Positions 50,001-61,877 of a DNA stretch of 64,000 nucleotides are shown one piece after another. The DNA comes from Pithys albifrons albifrons. Taxonomy: Eukaryota; Chordata; Aves; Passeriformes; Thamnophilidae. Each line of letters starts with the position of its first letter. The first letter of the stretch is position 1. The stretch covers positions 89,906,431 through 89,970,430 of the forward strand of contig NC_092461.1 in assembly GCF_047495875.1 (NCBI RefSeq), in the 5' to 3' direction. The translations under genes and the position numbers were made by a program. The notes under the pieces are model-generated. The model was not told the origin of the DNA and did no database searches. It saw only the letters and a list, made by a program, of their open reading frames with translations.

Positions 50001-53000
50001 ATCAGATATACCCACACACACAAACACCTCAAAAACTAATATTAAAAAAAAATCACGTCAATGAGAGCCTTACTGTACTATAATGAGACAGACTTGCCTT
50101 GTAAGGCATCCAAGATTAAAGCAGATTTTCTTATCTGATATTAGCATTTTCCCCTCACTGGCCAGACCTGAAGCTGAAAACCTGAAAGCAAAGCTGAGGG
50201 AAGTGTACTGAGGAACCAGCTGTAGCCTTTAAAGGACTGCTATGCTGACTGCTGGACAGGCAGGGACTGGCAGAGCAACTCCACTGAAGACCAGGATAGC
50301 TGAGTTCCTCAGGTCATGGTTCTGACACCTCTGGAAAGATATTCAATCCCTCTACAACCCACATCTCCCTCTGATGAAGGTCAATACATTTATTTGTCTC
50401 AGCAGCCATTATAGATCCGGTCCAACAGCCTTCACGGAAGCACTGCTCCCACGTGCATTGTGTATGAGTGAAGGTGGAAGATGCTGTTGTAAACCAGCAT
50501 ATGTTACATGAATGCCAAAGCTGAGTGGGTTAAGACTTTCATGTAACCCCTCCCTAGCTCTCATTTTTCGGTAGTTATTCAAAAAGCAGGTGAAAAGAAT
50601 GCATCACTTCCAGGTATATTTGCCATTGCTGTGTTTCCTAAGTAGCACCATAAGGTTTTGGATAGTTCAGAGCTTTGAGCCATGGGCATCACTGCTGCAA
50701 GGCAATGCCCCTAAGAATCATCACTCAAGTTATCCTACACTCGAACAAAAGAGGGTGGATGACTACAGGTGTTAGCAAATTGAAGGTAAATGAACGTGAC
50801 TATCTGAACGGGAGTTCCAGCGAAATGGATGCTCAAAGAAAAAAGAGTGCATCTCCTGTCATAACCCATCCTTTCCTAATATGGTGATTCATGTAAATGT
50901 CATGAATAAAATAAATAATCACTATTAAATATAACAATAAGATTCTCTCTACAAGCATTCGGGAAGATTGGGTAGTATGAAACAAACGTAGCCTAAGCGC
51001 AGCAAGCTTTGTGTTTGCAGCTGTATCACAACAGTACATACAACAATTCTCTTCCAAGGACACACTGGAATAAACAGAAGTGTAAAAGAAAGGATCCCAG
51101 AAATAAATGCAGTCACTCTAAAGGAAGTTGAACACTGTACTTCCACACACTAAAATATTCCAGTGTGATCCAAGATGTCATCATATACCAAAAGAAAAAA
51201 GTAAAGTCTATTGGGAATACTCAGTTAAAGCAAAAAAACAAGACAAATAGTACACCTAAGTGGGATTTTTTGTTGTCCTTTATGTCATGATTGCCATATT
51301 CACATTACAATATTAAGGCTAAATTGTATGATACATACTGACTCACAGGGTTCAGCCTAGCTGGGCCCATATATTATTTCAAAGTTCAATTACCCTCCTC
51401 TGTTTGCAGTTGGTAGGATCTTGTTTCTTTTGCCTGAAGCAGCTTTTTATTTGAGTGCTATGAAAAACAGCCATCATGCCAATTGGTTTGGAGAAACATC
51501 CACAACCTGGAAGTTGTATATAAAACGAAGACAAGCTACATTAAAAAAAAAAGAGGCTTCAAATTCTGAAAACTTGATTGCTGTAAAACACTTGGAATGA
51601 AAGAAGAGGTTTCAAAACAGAGATGGGCACTAAATAACTTCCAGTTAAAGTGTCTCTGGAAATCACTGTGCAGCAAAAACATTTTGGCAATAAAATCCCT
51701 CTTTTAAAAAGCAGGTAGAGACCTCTTTGGAAACCCTGCCCCTATTTTACTTTGTTCCAACAGTCATCATGAATTTACTGATGCCTGCATTCACCAAGTC
51801 AGTTTCTAGTTCCTAGCTTTTACTGTTTTTCTCTCTCCCTCTTAACACGGCTGGGAGCTCACTAGATCAGCAAGGTTTCACTGAGCAGGATGACACAATG
51901 TAATATAAAATAACATCAAGGAGGGCACTCACGTGAAGGTACCCCAATTTAGTGGTGGAACAGTTCACTGATATTTAGAGCAGGAAGTGAGCAGGGAGAA
52001 ACTTTAGACTACATAGGAACAAAAAAACCCCAAACCCTACAGTTTTAGAAAATGAGCATATTCTTCTCTACTTCATTAACAAAAACCAGGAGCCTGAGGT
52101 TAGTTAAAATCACCGTGTAGCCCCTAATCACCTGCAAAATGATCTGCTCAATAAGTAACAGTTGTCCTCTACACAGTATTACTTTTTAAATGATTGAGCA
52201 AAGCTCTCAACGGTGTGGATCACAGGTGCACCTTATGGACTATGTCAGACAGATCTTGCCTTCCTGTCTTTTCCAAAAGGTCCTTCCACCAAGACCTAAC
52301 CAAACATTATGGCTCCTTCCTGCCTCACAGCTGCCAGAGAGGTCAACTTTCATATACCTTCTCGGCACTAAATCATAGCTGTCTGTAGACTACCAACTTC
52401 CAAATGTCCTGGACTTTGTACCACTTGCAAAATAGGGTCACAAGCTCCATTTCACACATGCTTTTGACGAAACAGAGAGCATTATGTCAGGTGAAGACAT
52501 TAGAACACTGGTCTGGAATATGTGCTTTTTCTACATGGAGTTTATTTGCACAACTCCTACAAAGAGAAAACGAGTATAAAAAACTAGGACAGTTTATAAA
52601 TGGTGAGAGGTGAGACTATGGCTCCCATTCTCATCCCCTACTGACACACACCTATCTCATGTGTAGTCAGTCATTGTGACTTGCAGTTTCCACTGAGACA
52701 AACTAATTGTGGCAGATCATCAGAATGATATGGTTTCAAATGCAAATATATAGAGTTCTGTTATTTTTTTTAAACATTACTTTTTTTAGTCCCTGAACTT
52801 TTAAACTGGCTATTTGCACAACTGACTTCTCTGTTTATGTGAATTAGCAGGCATGTACTTTTTTTAATTATCATCATATAAACAGATCAAAAGACTCATT
52901 TGAAATATCCGGGTAGCAGTCTTTGATATGGACAAGTAAGGTCTTCAGACTTTTGTCAAGAAAGACAAAGGACAATGACAAGTGATTACCCCTCTCTGTT

Positions 53001-54926
53001 GCTGGAAGACTTGTTTGCAGACAAAATTGAACAAAACCTCCAAAATAACATCACAGATAAACCCCAGAGGATGTTTATTTTGCCTGAAGCAAAGAGATGA
53101 CATGTGTGCCAGCACCAGCATATCAGGGGGATCTTCCTGTGACAGCACATCTGTGTAACTCTAGCCTGCTTGAAGCAACAGGACAAAGGAACACCAGTAC
53201 TCCAGGTGGAACCAGATACATTTAACCTGTGACAGAAATATCACACAGTGCACAAGAGGGGATGCTGCAGTGTTAAAAAAGCAGTAAACAAACCTATTCA
53301 AGCCTATTCCAGCAATGATAAAAACAATGAACTTGTAATCATAACCATTAAAGGTAAAGAAGGAAAAAATTGAGAAACAGTAAGTCATGGCTCTGAATGA
53401 AGCAGGAACAAGCAAGCCAATGGCCTCAACTATGGAAGGGCTTGTGAAAATCTTACCTGTGTGATCCAGGACAGGGGTGTTGGCACCGCAGGTTTGGTAC
53501 AGTGAAGCAAGGTCCTTTGGAATGTATGTTTTAAAGATATTTAAAATGTCCAAATGTTTCTCATGGTCATCTGATCCCAGATCCTGTTTGCTGGAGTGTA
53601 AAGCTGGAGAAACTCCCACGGCACTAGGCTGAGACTGCAGCACTGGACTTGCTCGTGCTACTGCTGTACAGTTTGCCAATGTCCTCATCTCATTCCCAGC
53701 CTTCATGTGAGACTCCTTCTGAGGCACCAATGGCTCTTCGTGTTTAGTGTACTGCTCACTTTTACACAGAGGATGATACTGCTGTGGTGGGGTGTATTTG
53801 GCCTTCATGGAATCAGATGCACAGTGCTTACCTGGAGGGGCAAAATTAGTACTTCCTTGAGGAACCATATACTTTTCCACTTGCTTACTGTTGGTGGGCT
53901 GTGTGCTAGGCCTGGATGTGACTGTTTGCGTAGGTGTTACACTTCTATTGTAGGTCCCCATTTGCGTAAGTTTGGAATTTGCTTCATATTTACTTTTTTG
54001 TTGTGCTGCTATGCTGTACTGCTCCTGGGAATGGTTGAACTTGGGCTGTCTGTACCCATCCAGCCCTGATAAGCGTGGACCACAGTGGCTAAAGGCATGA
54101 CTATCCTTTGACTGATGCATACTACCAGACTTTGCAGTCATCCCAACAGAAAGAGAGCTGGTTTTGGAACCTGGCAATGCACTTGGCACTTGAGTACGTG
54201 TAAATCTAGCAATGGGCAAAGGCTGGCATTCCTTACCACCAAGAACAGGAGGAGGGCCAGTACGCCCACTCCTTGCCAGAAAGACCAGGTTGTTTTTAAT
54301 ACTCTTGAATCCATTCTGTTGAACCCAAGGGGGTACCATAGAGTTACAGCTGATTTTGTGCAAAATTCTTTTATGCATCCACAGGACTTCAGGGTAGTAG
54401 GTCTTGTGACTGCAGAAAGGACATGGGTAGACAATTAAAGCAGCCTGCAAGGATGTATTCAGATATTTATTGCATGAATTATCCCTTGTTGATTTTTCAC
54501 TCAAATCAAGTGGAGCTACCTCTAGAGCTTCAGCACCTTTTCCTATCAGAGGATGCTCCCTGTGCAAGTCTAGCAAAGTTTCTCTAGCACAAATAGCCTG
54601 CACTTCAAGTGATGTTTTCAAGTCCATGACCACATCTGAAGATGTCTGGCCCACACCCAAACCAAAGCTAGCAATGTGACTGGAGCAAGGAAAACCTTGG
54701 CTGTGATGAAATGCTGGCATCTTTATGTCTGCACAACCTTGGTATTTTGAAAAGGGTTTCTTGATGACACTCTCCAGTGCTGACATCAGGGCAGGAATCT
54801 CTGGTTTAGATTCCCTGGCCTCATTTTCTCTGGTGTTGTGGCTTCCCAGCTTTGGGAGTTCATCTAACTGAGATGTTCTCATTGCGGTTTCGTCTTCAGG
54901 AAAGTTGCAGTGGTATGGCTTTTCAT
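41006..54926 (-). CDS. ZNF516: ZNF516 (zinc finger protein 516), 3' part, four coding exons, 5' incomplete
   Basis: Nuclear C2H2 zinc-finger transcription factor. From knowledge of the family, mammalian ZNF516 associates with the CtBP/LSD1 corepressor complex and also activates thermogenic genes with PRDM16 in brown fat. Recognition rests on close collinear similarity of the C-terminal half to human ZNF516: the KTYYPEVLWMHKRI finger, the RSGRTGPPP..GGKECQPLPIARFTRTQVP block, LDILNIFKTYIPKD, the last finger, VVFES.GLRG.EVHTTSADAPKQ, and the terminal GRD...LRKGT. Joined coding exons are 54926-53457, 48657-48553, 47645-47578 and 41065-41006, with AG/GT borders and phases that keep one frame throughout. 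About 566 residues are present against roughly 1160 for the human protein. The missing N-terminal fingers are not found between 54927 and 64000, so that exon must be further upstream. The identity is from remembered similarity, not from a search. Confidence 0.95.
41066..47577 (-). other. ZNF516: ZNF516 last intron (6.5 kb)
   Basis: Intron between the 68-bp and terminal coding exons, with GTATGT donor and TTGCAG acceptor. No further coding exon or repeat family was recognised inside. It contains a T-rich tract near 41206-41252 and an AC/AT simple repeat near 43505-43540. Short open frames here look random. Confidence 0.8.
47578..47645 (-). CDS. ZNF516: ZNF516 short coding exon (68 bp) after the last finger
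   Basis: The acceptor is CCCTTGTTCCCACAG and the donor is CCAAAACAA before GTATGT. The first two bases (TG) complete the split Val codon, followed by 22 codons giving VFESNGLRGTEVHTTSADAP and then KQ. This agrees closely with human VVFESDGLRGSEVHTTSADA, also followed by PKQ. The exon ends exactly on a codon border. It is too short to stand out as an open reading frame and was found by searching the minus strand for the expected peptide. Confidence 0.93.
47646..48552 (-). other. ZNF516: ZNF516 intron (907 bp)
   Basis: Short intron with donor GTACCT and acceptor CCCACAG joining the finger exon to the 68-bp exon. Nothing else was recognised in it. Confidence 0.85.
48553..48657 (-). CDS. ZNF516: ZNF516 coding exon carrying the C-terminal C2H2 finger (105 bp)
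   Basis: The acceptor is CTGACTACAG before GGATGCTCAGG and the donor is CCCACGCAG before GTACCT. Its first two bases complete the Gly codon begun in the upstream exon, and it ends after one base of a Val codon, so it keeps the frame. It encodes 34 full codons with one canonical finger (C-x2-C-x12-H-x3-H, about 48619-48557: CRECGKCFTQPSHLRTHQRSH without its neighbours). This matches the position and pattern of the last finger of human ZNF516. An ATG lies at the exon start but is internal to the protein. Confidence 0.93.
48658..53456 (-). other. ZNF516: ZNF516 intron (4.8 kb)
   Basis: Intron with GTAAGA donor and CTACAG acceptor. The acceptor end is preceded by an unusually long C/T tract (see 48662-48718). 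Open frames such as 49432-49782 (+) match nothing I recognise and are treated as chance. Confidence 0.85.
48662..48718 (-). repeat. Extended polypyrimidine tract at a ZNF516 splice acceptor, G-rich on the plus strand
   Basis: On the minus strand this is an almost pure C/T run immediately before the CTACAG acceptor of the 105-bp exon. On the plus strand it is GGGAGGGAGGGAGGAGGGGG-like with at least five G runs of three or more, so it fits the G-quadruplex pattern. The length is well beyond an ordinary polypyrimidine tract. Confidence 0.8.
53457..54926 (-). CDS. ZNF516: ZNF516 large internal coding exon (1470 bp)
   Basis: The open frame runs beyond the exon on both sides, so the borders are set by splice signals. 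The acceptor reads ...TTTGTTTGTCTCATACAG then ATGAAAAGCC. The donor reads GATCACACAG then GTAAGA. The exon enters with two bases of a split codon and leaves after one base of a Gly codon. In order it encodes a Ser/Glu-rich start, the PLDLS motif, a C2H2 finger (C-x2-C-x12-H-x4-H), the conserved RSGRTGPPP to FTRTQVP block, a long Ser/Thr/Gln/Pro-rich and probably disordered stretch, and LDILNIFKTYIPKD near the end. An in-frame ATG near 54981 belongs to the intron, so it is not the start of the protein. Confidence 0.95.
54358..54423 (-). other. ZNF516: C2H2 zinc finger in the large ZNF516 exon
   Basis: Spacing is Cys-x2-Cys-x12-His-x4-His, with the first Cys codon at 54423-54421 and the last His codon at 54360-54358. 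The segment between contains KTYYPEVLWMHKRI, strongly shared with human ZNF516 and related to the ZNF217 family type. The x4 His spacing and the missing TGEKP linker make it an atypical, isolated finger. Confidence 0.9.
54499..54513 (-). other. ZNF516: PLDLS CtBP-binding motif in ZNF516
   Basis: The minus strand reads CCA CTT GAT TTG AGT, giving Pro-Leu-Asp-Leu-Ser, the consensus PxDLS docking motif for CtBP corepressors. It lies about 25 residues before the first finger of this exon. From memory, human ZNF516 has the same motif at the matching place. Binding itself is inferred from the motif. Confidence 0.8.
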
Positions 54927-57488
54927 CTGTATGAGACAAACAAAAAAACATCACTGTCATTTCAGGAAGAAAGGAGCTCAAAAGACAGAGCAGAATTCAA
55001 GATCAGAACAAGATAGCAAGAGAAAAAGAAAACTTTAGTATTAGTTTTGTAGTGACATGCTACAGACTTAATGTACTGTATAAGCAAGAAAATCTTGAAA
55101 TAAGACACAACAGTTCAATTTAAAGATTTTAAAGATGACTGCGGAGTCTGGATAAACTCTCTAATGCTGCGTATTTATGATGTTTTGAAGAAAAAACCAA
55201 TAACATACCCATGTTAAAATTGTGGGACTGCGAGAAAAAATAAACAAATCTGCAACCATTTAATGCTTTAACAAAAGCAAAGATAATGGAGCCAGATAAA
55301 ACTGACCTAGTTAAAGGTCTGTCAGTGCTTCCATTACAAGCCCCTATTTTCAAAGGGTATTTTATAACTCAGCAATAAAAATTGGCTCCACACAGAAATC
55401 AAGCATAAGCAGGTACAGCATACAGAATAAACTGCTCACTTAAAAGGGACTTTCGCAGTGGAAAAGTATAAAAGATGACTTACGAAGGGTGTAAATTTTT
55501 AATTTTCAGTCCTTTAGTTTAAAGCAGGTATTTTTCCCTCTTTTTTTTTTTTTGGTAACGTATGTTTATATTTGAGTCAGACTTAAGGAAAATTTTGTCA
55601 TTGTTTGATTCACAGAAAGATAAGGAATTAATAATTTCAGCCATTTGGATTACAGAATTCAAAACAGAATTTCAATTCTTCTTATTTTCTTCTTCACATC
55701 TCAGCTCTCCAAAATAAATTTATCTGCCTAACACATGTCCTGAAAAGGGATCGTTCTGGGCAGTAATTAAAACTGTTCAGGGTAAAAGGGAAGGATTTGT
55801 TTTGCTGGGAACATGACTATGTCTGCCCGCTCTCCTGATCTCTCAGAGCCGCTGATGAAGCCAATGAATCCCTCCAAATCAGTTCACAAATCAATTCCAC
55901 AGAGATTTTCATCACAGCAGTAATGCTTACTGCACTGAATCCATTTAACATGTAACTGAATTGAATCATCTGACAAACTTTCAGTTTCAATTAACATACA
56001 GTTAATGAGCCACTGCCAGGCAAGTGTAAGGAGATTGTGCTCTATCTAAAACGTCACCAGTTCAAAGCGATCACTGCATCCGTAGGAGGGGTGACAAGGG
56101 GAAAGGAGTGAACTGCTCTAGAGCTGGATATCCTCTCACATCAACTCATACAAGCCAGGAATTCAGAAAATCAAGCGTCATTCATAAGCACAGTGCACTG
56201 CCACAGGCATTATTCTGCTTGGTGCAATGGAAGCAGCGTGTTGTTGGCTGGAGTTGCTCAGCAAATAAAGTCTACTTAGCCTCACCTTCAATTCAAGCAA
56301 AAAAATTCTTAAGCTTTTGTTTAATTCGAGGTAATTAGGTTAAAAATAACCCATAGGTTTGCAGCCTTTCAGGGCTGAATGCTCACTCAGCTAAGCTCAT
56401 TTTCCTTTCAAACTTGCTAAGGGGATATATTCAGGGGAAAAAAACCCCACAACCCAGAAACTCACTTTTCTTGTGTTGCAGGGGACAAGGTTTTGGGCAA
56501 GCACATGCCCAGCACTACTAACCAAATTTACAGTTTGAAACAAAGACACTGCATGCAGAGGTGAAATCTGACACTGCAGATCTGTGCTGTGTTCAAAGCA
56601 TATCTGTCAAAGCCCAAAATATTTGTGCTCTTAAATAAGATTTTAAGGCTTCTTTTTATGATCACAACGAGTGGCTCCTTTCATCATTGTAGTAAATAAT
56701 AAAGCAAAGCAAAACCAAATCCTTTGGCTGAATGGTACTCGGTGGAGACTGAACCGACCAGCAGTCAACACTGAGCCGAGCAGGCAGAGGACAGAAGTGG
56801 GAGACCACAGCCAGCCCTGTTCCAGGGACTGCAGACCTGGGAAGCTCCAGCCGCTCCTTGCTCTGCCTGTGCAGCCGTGATGAAGGGCGCCTTCGGCAGA
56901 CACCTGAGACTCCCAGGCTGCTCTGCATACCCCAGACACAGCTTGATACTTTCTGACTTGGTCACAAATCTATGTCCTGCACTGTTTCAGCAGAGGACAA
57001 GGTCAAACAGATTGTAAGTCGTGGCATATGTTAGGTCTGGGCTTGGTCTTCAGGTCTGGACTCTTTTGGTTGAGGAACTTGGGAGAGCAGGAGGAAGAGA
57101 AAGCAAAGAGACAGACCATAGTTCCATGTGCCCAAATAAAGCCTGGGACTACAGACTTTGAGGTGGTCCTTTTAGCCCTATTTTTTTTAGTGCAGCCATC
57201 AAAGGAATAGGGATTATCCAGGTGAAAAACGTAACACAGAGTAGAAAAACGATGAAGGGATCTCTGAGGTGTATCTAGGCCTGCAGTTGCCACAATGCTG
57301 AAGGCATATGCTGTCCATACATTATATGAAAATTTGTAAGGTTATTACAAAACATAGCTTCTAATATCTCTTCATAATGTCTTGCTAGATTCAATTGCCC
57401 TGATGTCCCACAAGAACAGTACTGAACATACTAGGAATAATTTTAAAAGCTTACATCAGAAGCCTCAATAGCAGTATTGCTCAAGCTG

Positions 57489-57575
57489 CACTTGCAAAAA
57501 AAAAAAAAGAAAACCACACAAAAAAACATACAACAAAACCTCCAACAGCAAAACCAACCACCAAAACCACATCCC
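57489..57575 (+). repeat. A/C-rich low-complexity tract
   Basis: An A run followed by AAACCACACAAAAAAACATAC and AACCAACCACCAAAACC type sequence. It has the same character as the tracts at 24826 and 38785. Confidence 0.8.
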
Positions 57576-59399
57576 TACCTTCCTTCCCAAGACTTGGACG
57601 AAAACAATTTTCACCTGCAGGCCAACTCAGACTTCTTCATTGGTACACAGGCACAGCCTATGCTTTTTCCCTAGCCCCATCCTGCTCTCCCCCAGGGACC
57701 TGATCTGACACTACAGATACCAACAAACAGGTTGCCACATGCCATTCTTCTCATCATAGCAGGTAGTCCAGGCTGGGCAGTGAGCAGGTAGCAAAAAACA
57801 GGTGGAAGAGGGGATTCAGGTAAGGGAAGATGGTATGCAACACAATAAAATAGGTAAAGCCTTTTTAAAAAAACACATTAAATTTATTTCTGCCTGCTCC
57901 CACAGCCACTTGCCCCAGTTGAAAAGGGGTAATTATAATCCTTTTAAATCACTGCTATAAAATACTATTCTAACCAGCACAGTGTAGGCATTACTGTCTC
58001 CAGAAACTTTTGAGATTTTATTATGGCCAGGTCAAAGCAAAAAGTCATGCATGAGATGCCTTCTGCTTCATCTCCAGGGACTATAACTCACGTTCCCCAT
58101 TGAAAGAGTTCTTGGCTAAGCATGCTCTCACTTATTATCCTATAGTCCCTGTCATCTCCTTGTATTTGTCTCAATTCCTTTGTTTCTTACCCAAACAGCT
58201 GTTTACCTGTTGTACTTATGAGTAAGAAAGGTCCTTTTACCACAGCTCTGAAACTTTACAGCTTTTCTGTGTCACAGATACCTGGAAAACAGCTAAAGAG
58301 GAGGAACATTGCAAGGTGCCCAGCTGGGAGGTGGTGGCTGCTGATGTCATCTTGTGTCTTCAGTTTGGCCATAGCTTCCAATATCAACAGCACTGCAGGC
58401 CACAGGAAAGCAAACCAGGACAGTGCAGAAAACTTAACTATATGAAAGCCATGGTCTACAAACACAGGAAGATTGAGAAGTTCTTCAGAAATACACCTAA
58501 ATGCCATCACTCAGTGACTTTACCTAACATAAGCAGATGAAAGTGACTCCCCTTCTCGCACACACATATCCCTCTTCTCTCTTTCCCCCTGCCTCATATG
58601 CACAAATTCCACTTGTTTTCTTCCCAGCACTGTTTCTCCACAAAACCACATTTCAGAATGGGCTGCACAGCTGTTTTAATTCAGGAGGCTTCATATAAAG
58701 TAAACCAGGCTACAAGCCTGGGGACAATGAAACTGTGATTTCTATTCAGAAGAGCAGAACTGGCTAGAAATTGGCCCCTTTTCTGGCTAGTGTTAACAGC
58801 ACTAGGAGTCTGAGGAAAAGGAGCAGATGTGATGTGTTAGATTTTTAGCAAACATTTGATAGCGATTTGCACTTTGAAATGAATGCTGTGGCTTGATTTG
58901 AAAACCGGCTGCAAATAAATCACGATAAAAGCAATGGATAACATTGGAAGAAGGTGCAATATTGCTAAGACCTGTATTAGGTCCTATTTCACTTGGTATT
59001 TTCTTTAATGATCCAGAAGAGACTAGTCAGCATGCTAACTTGAATCTACAGGAAATATCACATTTGGAGAAGCTGCAAAAATGGGGATGAGGAAGTAAAG
59101 CACAGGGACTCAGAAAGAATAGAAATGCAGTCTGAAAATAATCAAATGAGATTCATTCTGGGTAGAAAAAAGCAGGCTAAGACAAGTGAAGGGAAATGAT
59201 CCAAAAAACCCCATGCAGTGTGAGGGAAAAATCTGGAAAGCAGCAATGTTGAAAATAACAGATGTTACAATAGATGGCAAGTTAAATATGAGTGTACTAG
59301 AAGTTCTTCAGCTTAGCTTTCACACAAAAAGTATGTATTATAATTAAAACTAGCCCTCTGAAGAAGACATATGATGGCCTTGCTGGTCACAGTGTTTGG

Positions 59400-59455
59400 T
59401 GTGTATATATATATAACTATATATACATATAAAAGTATCTATAGAAATATACACA
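59400..59455 (+). repeat. AT-rich alternating sequence
   Basis: TGTATATATATATATAACTA and further ATATACATAT units, ending in AAATATACACACC. Confidence 0.75.
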
Positions 59456-61491
59456 CCATAGTAATGGGCATCATGTAAAAGCCCACAGCAAGCACATTAC
59501 AATGTGACATGACAGAGGGAAACAGGCAAAAAAGTAGTTTTGCAGTAGAAAATCAGGTCTTTTAACCTGTGAAAGGAAGATCCAACAAAAACACTCTATG
59601 CCCCCAGAATATCTATGCAGATCTGCAAATACAGGTAAGGGAGAAGGAGTTAAGAGAACTGCCAAAGAAAAGTAACCCACCAGAAAATAAAGACAAAGAG
59701 TTAAGTGTCCCTCACATGGCTGAGGGAAGATGGAAGGGTGACAGGCCAATGTCTGCAGCCTCCCCACGAGTGCCAAACTCCAGAAGAAATATGTCATCCT
59801 GAGCACTGGAGTCTATCAACAACAATCAGATACACTTGCATGCAGGAAAACTCATGATGAAGAGAAAAAAAACAACCAACCCAACAACCAGATTATATGC
59901 ATTTGCAGCTTGAGGAATAAATGTCAAGGGAAGAGGTGCAACACCACTTGGACTGTAAAACCTGTATGGACGAAACATGGATTATCAACACATAAAAATC
60001 CTCTCTCTTCACAGGGAGGCAGAAAGCATGATTTACCTTTGCTCTATCTGCACAGCAAAGCAAAACTCCCTCATAAGCTAGTATGCAACACACTATAACT
60101 GCTTTATAAACATATGCCAAAATCAATGTTCCTTTCACACTAATTCCCTATGTGGTTCGCTTAGGAAAAGACTCCTGGAGCATTCAACTGTGAGACCATG
60201 ACCCTCCTTGGCAGCAGGTTTATCCTCTGAGCATAGGTCAGGCTGTTCTAAGAGACCTGGTATCCATTTTGCAGAGGAGGATGTCACTTACATGAGCCAT
60301 GTCCCCTGTTCTAGCTGCCTGTGTGTCTCGTTTTTATATGCCATATGCTATCCATCACCCCCCTGCTTTCTGCTCTGGCTGCATCATGCAGCAGATCCCC
60401 AAAGGATCCCCAAAGGATATCAAAGTGGGCGTGATACTGAGAGAACTCCCACAAACCCTCTTAGGTTTTCTTATAGCACAAGGCCACATGCCTCAATGCG
60501 ATACTGGGAAGAAGTTATGCTGTTTTGATAGGAGATACACCTTCTCATCTGCAAAGATCATCTGGCTTTACATGATGATAGATGTTTTCACAGGATCATA
60601 TACACCAGTTCCCCAATAATTCAGACAAAAAGAGATAACCAAGGATTAGACTGGAGTACACAGTACAGTAGGATAGGGTAGATTAGCAGGTAAAGAGAGT
60701 GATACCAAAGAGTAGAATGCACACGATCAACTAACATCCCTACTTTCTCTTGGATTAATTTTAGAATTGACAGTGAGTGGTTTGGCTGAGGTTTGAGGCT
60801 TTTAACAGGGCAGAAACCCAACACAGCTCTTGATGCTGGCTGATACAGATGGTTTATCAGTCAGCCAACACAAAGTGGTTTCCCTATGGCCATGAGAGGG
60901 GGAAAGAAGAGTAATGCCATTCCACACCACAGCCCAGGAGCACAGAGAAAGTAAATCCCAGTTGCCCCACAAAGACCTGCCTTCATCTGGTCACAAGCAA
61001 GGTGGTTCTGGTTTATATCATACTGCTTTTTGTTTTTACTTTTGAGCATTAGCTGTTTTCCTATTTTTGTTGTCACTAGTTGTTGGGAAGTTAGCTTTAT
61101 CCTTCCATGCAATCTGCTATACATTTCTAACAACATTATACATCCATCCTTAGCAAATACACCCAGGTCATGGGTTTACCAACCAGAACTAGCAGTACTT
61201 TGATACAGTTTGCATTCATGGTCTCCATTCTCCTTTCCTACATGTAAATTTTATTAGTTCCTAAAATGACTTCTCATTGACTTTTGAATCTCTTAGCCAA
61301 TAATTTCAGGTCAAGGATGCATGATGGGAACTGTCTACTTTCAACAAAGCATTGCTTGGGAAAGGATGCTGACTACAAAAAAGCATAATCTCACAAGATC
61401 AAACTGTAGTTTTGTATCCTTATTTTTTGGGAGTGGGCCTAGCATGGAAAAAATATTATCTGACCAAAGAAATTTTAATTCTTTTAGGCAC

Positions 61492-61877
61492 TCTCCTGGT
61501 TTCAGTCTAGACAGGGTTAATTTCTTGCAATAGCTAGGAGGGGGTGTGGACAGGACCCTCATGTTATTTGATACCACCTTGAGCCATTGTGGGGGCAGGC
61601 CAAAGGGACTCTCTAGCTTGGGTCCCTTCTAATGGAGGAACACTGGGGGGCAGAATAGTCCAATATTTGTTTACTGTCCAGGGTTTTTGTGTAAATGGTT
61701 TCTTTGTCCTACGGTTTTTGCTATTGCTGCCATTACTGGTTTCCTTATCTCATTACGGTTTCCAGTAAATTGTTCTTACTGTGATCTTTGCCTTTTGTGT
61801 TTCCAATTGGAAGAAGTGAGTGGCTGCACGGTTTTAGCAGGAGTATTAAATTGGAGAATTTAATTCCTAAACCACAA
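61492..61877 (+). mobile_element. Probable degenerate ERVL-like solo LTR
   Basis: The left end reads TCCTGGTTTCAG...ACAGGGTTAATTTCTT and the right end CCTAAACCACAA. I recognise both as the ends of common bird ERVL-class LTRs, in plus orientation. The interior has the expected CATTACGGTTTCCAGTAAAT type sequence about 100 bases from the end. There is no second copy and no internal region nearby. The terminal TG/CA and target duplication are not clear, so it is old or slightly truncated. Confidence 0.6.

Noticed and set aside
54927..54981. ATG at 54981 as start of a 606-codon zinc-finger protein
   Set aside because: The stretch before 54926 is a pyrimidine-rich intron end with CATACAG; similarity to ZNF516 begins only after it, and the tail past 53457 is intron as well.
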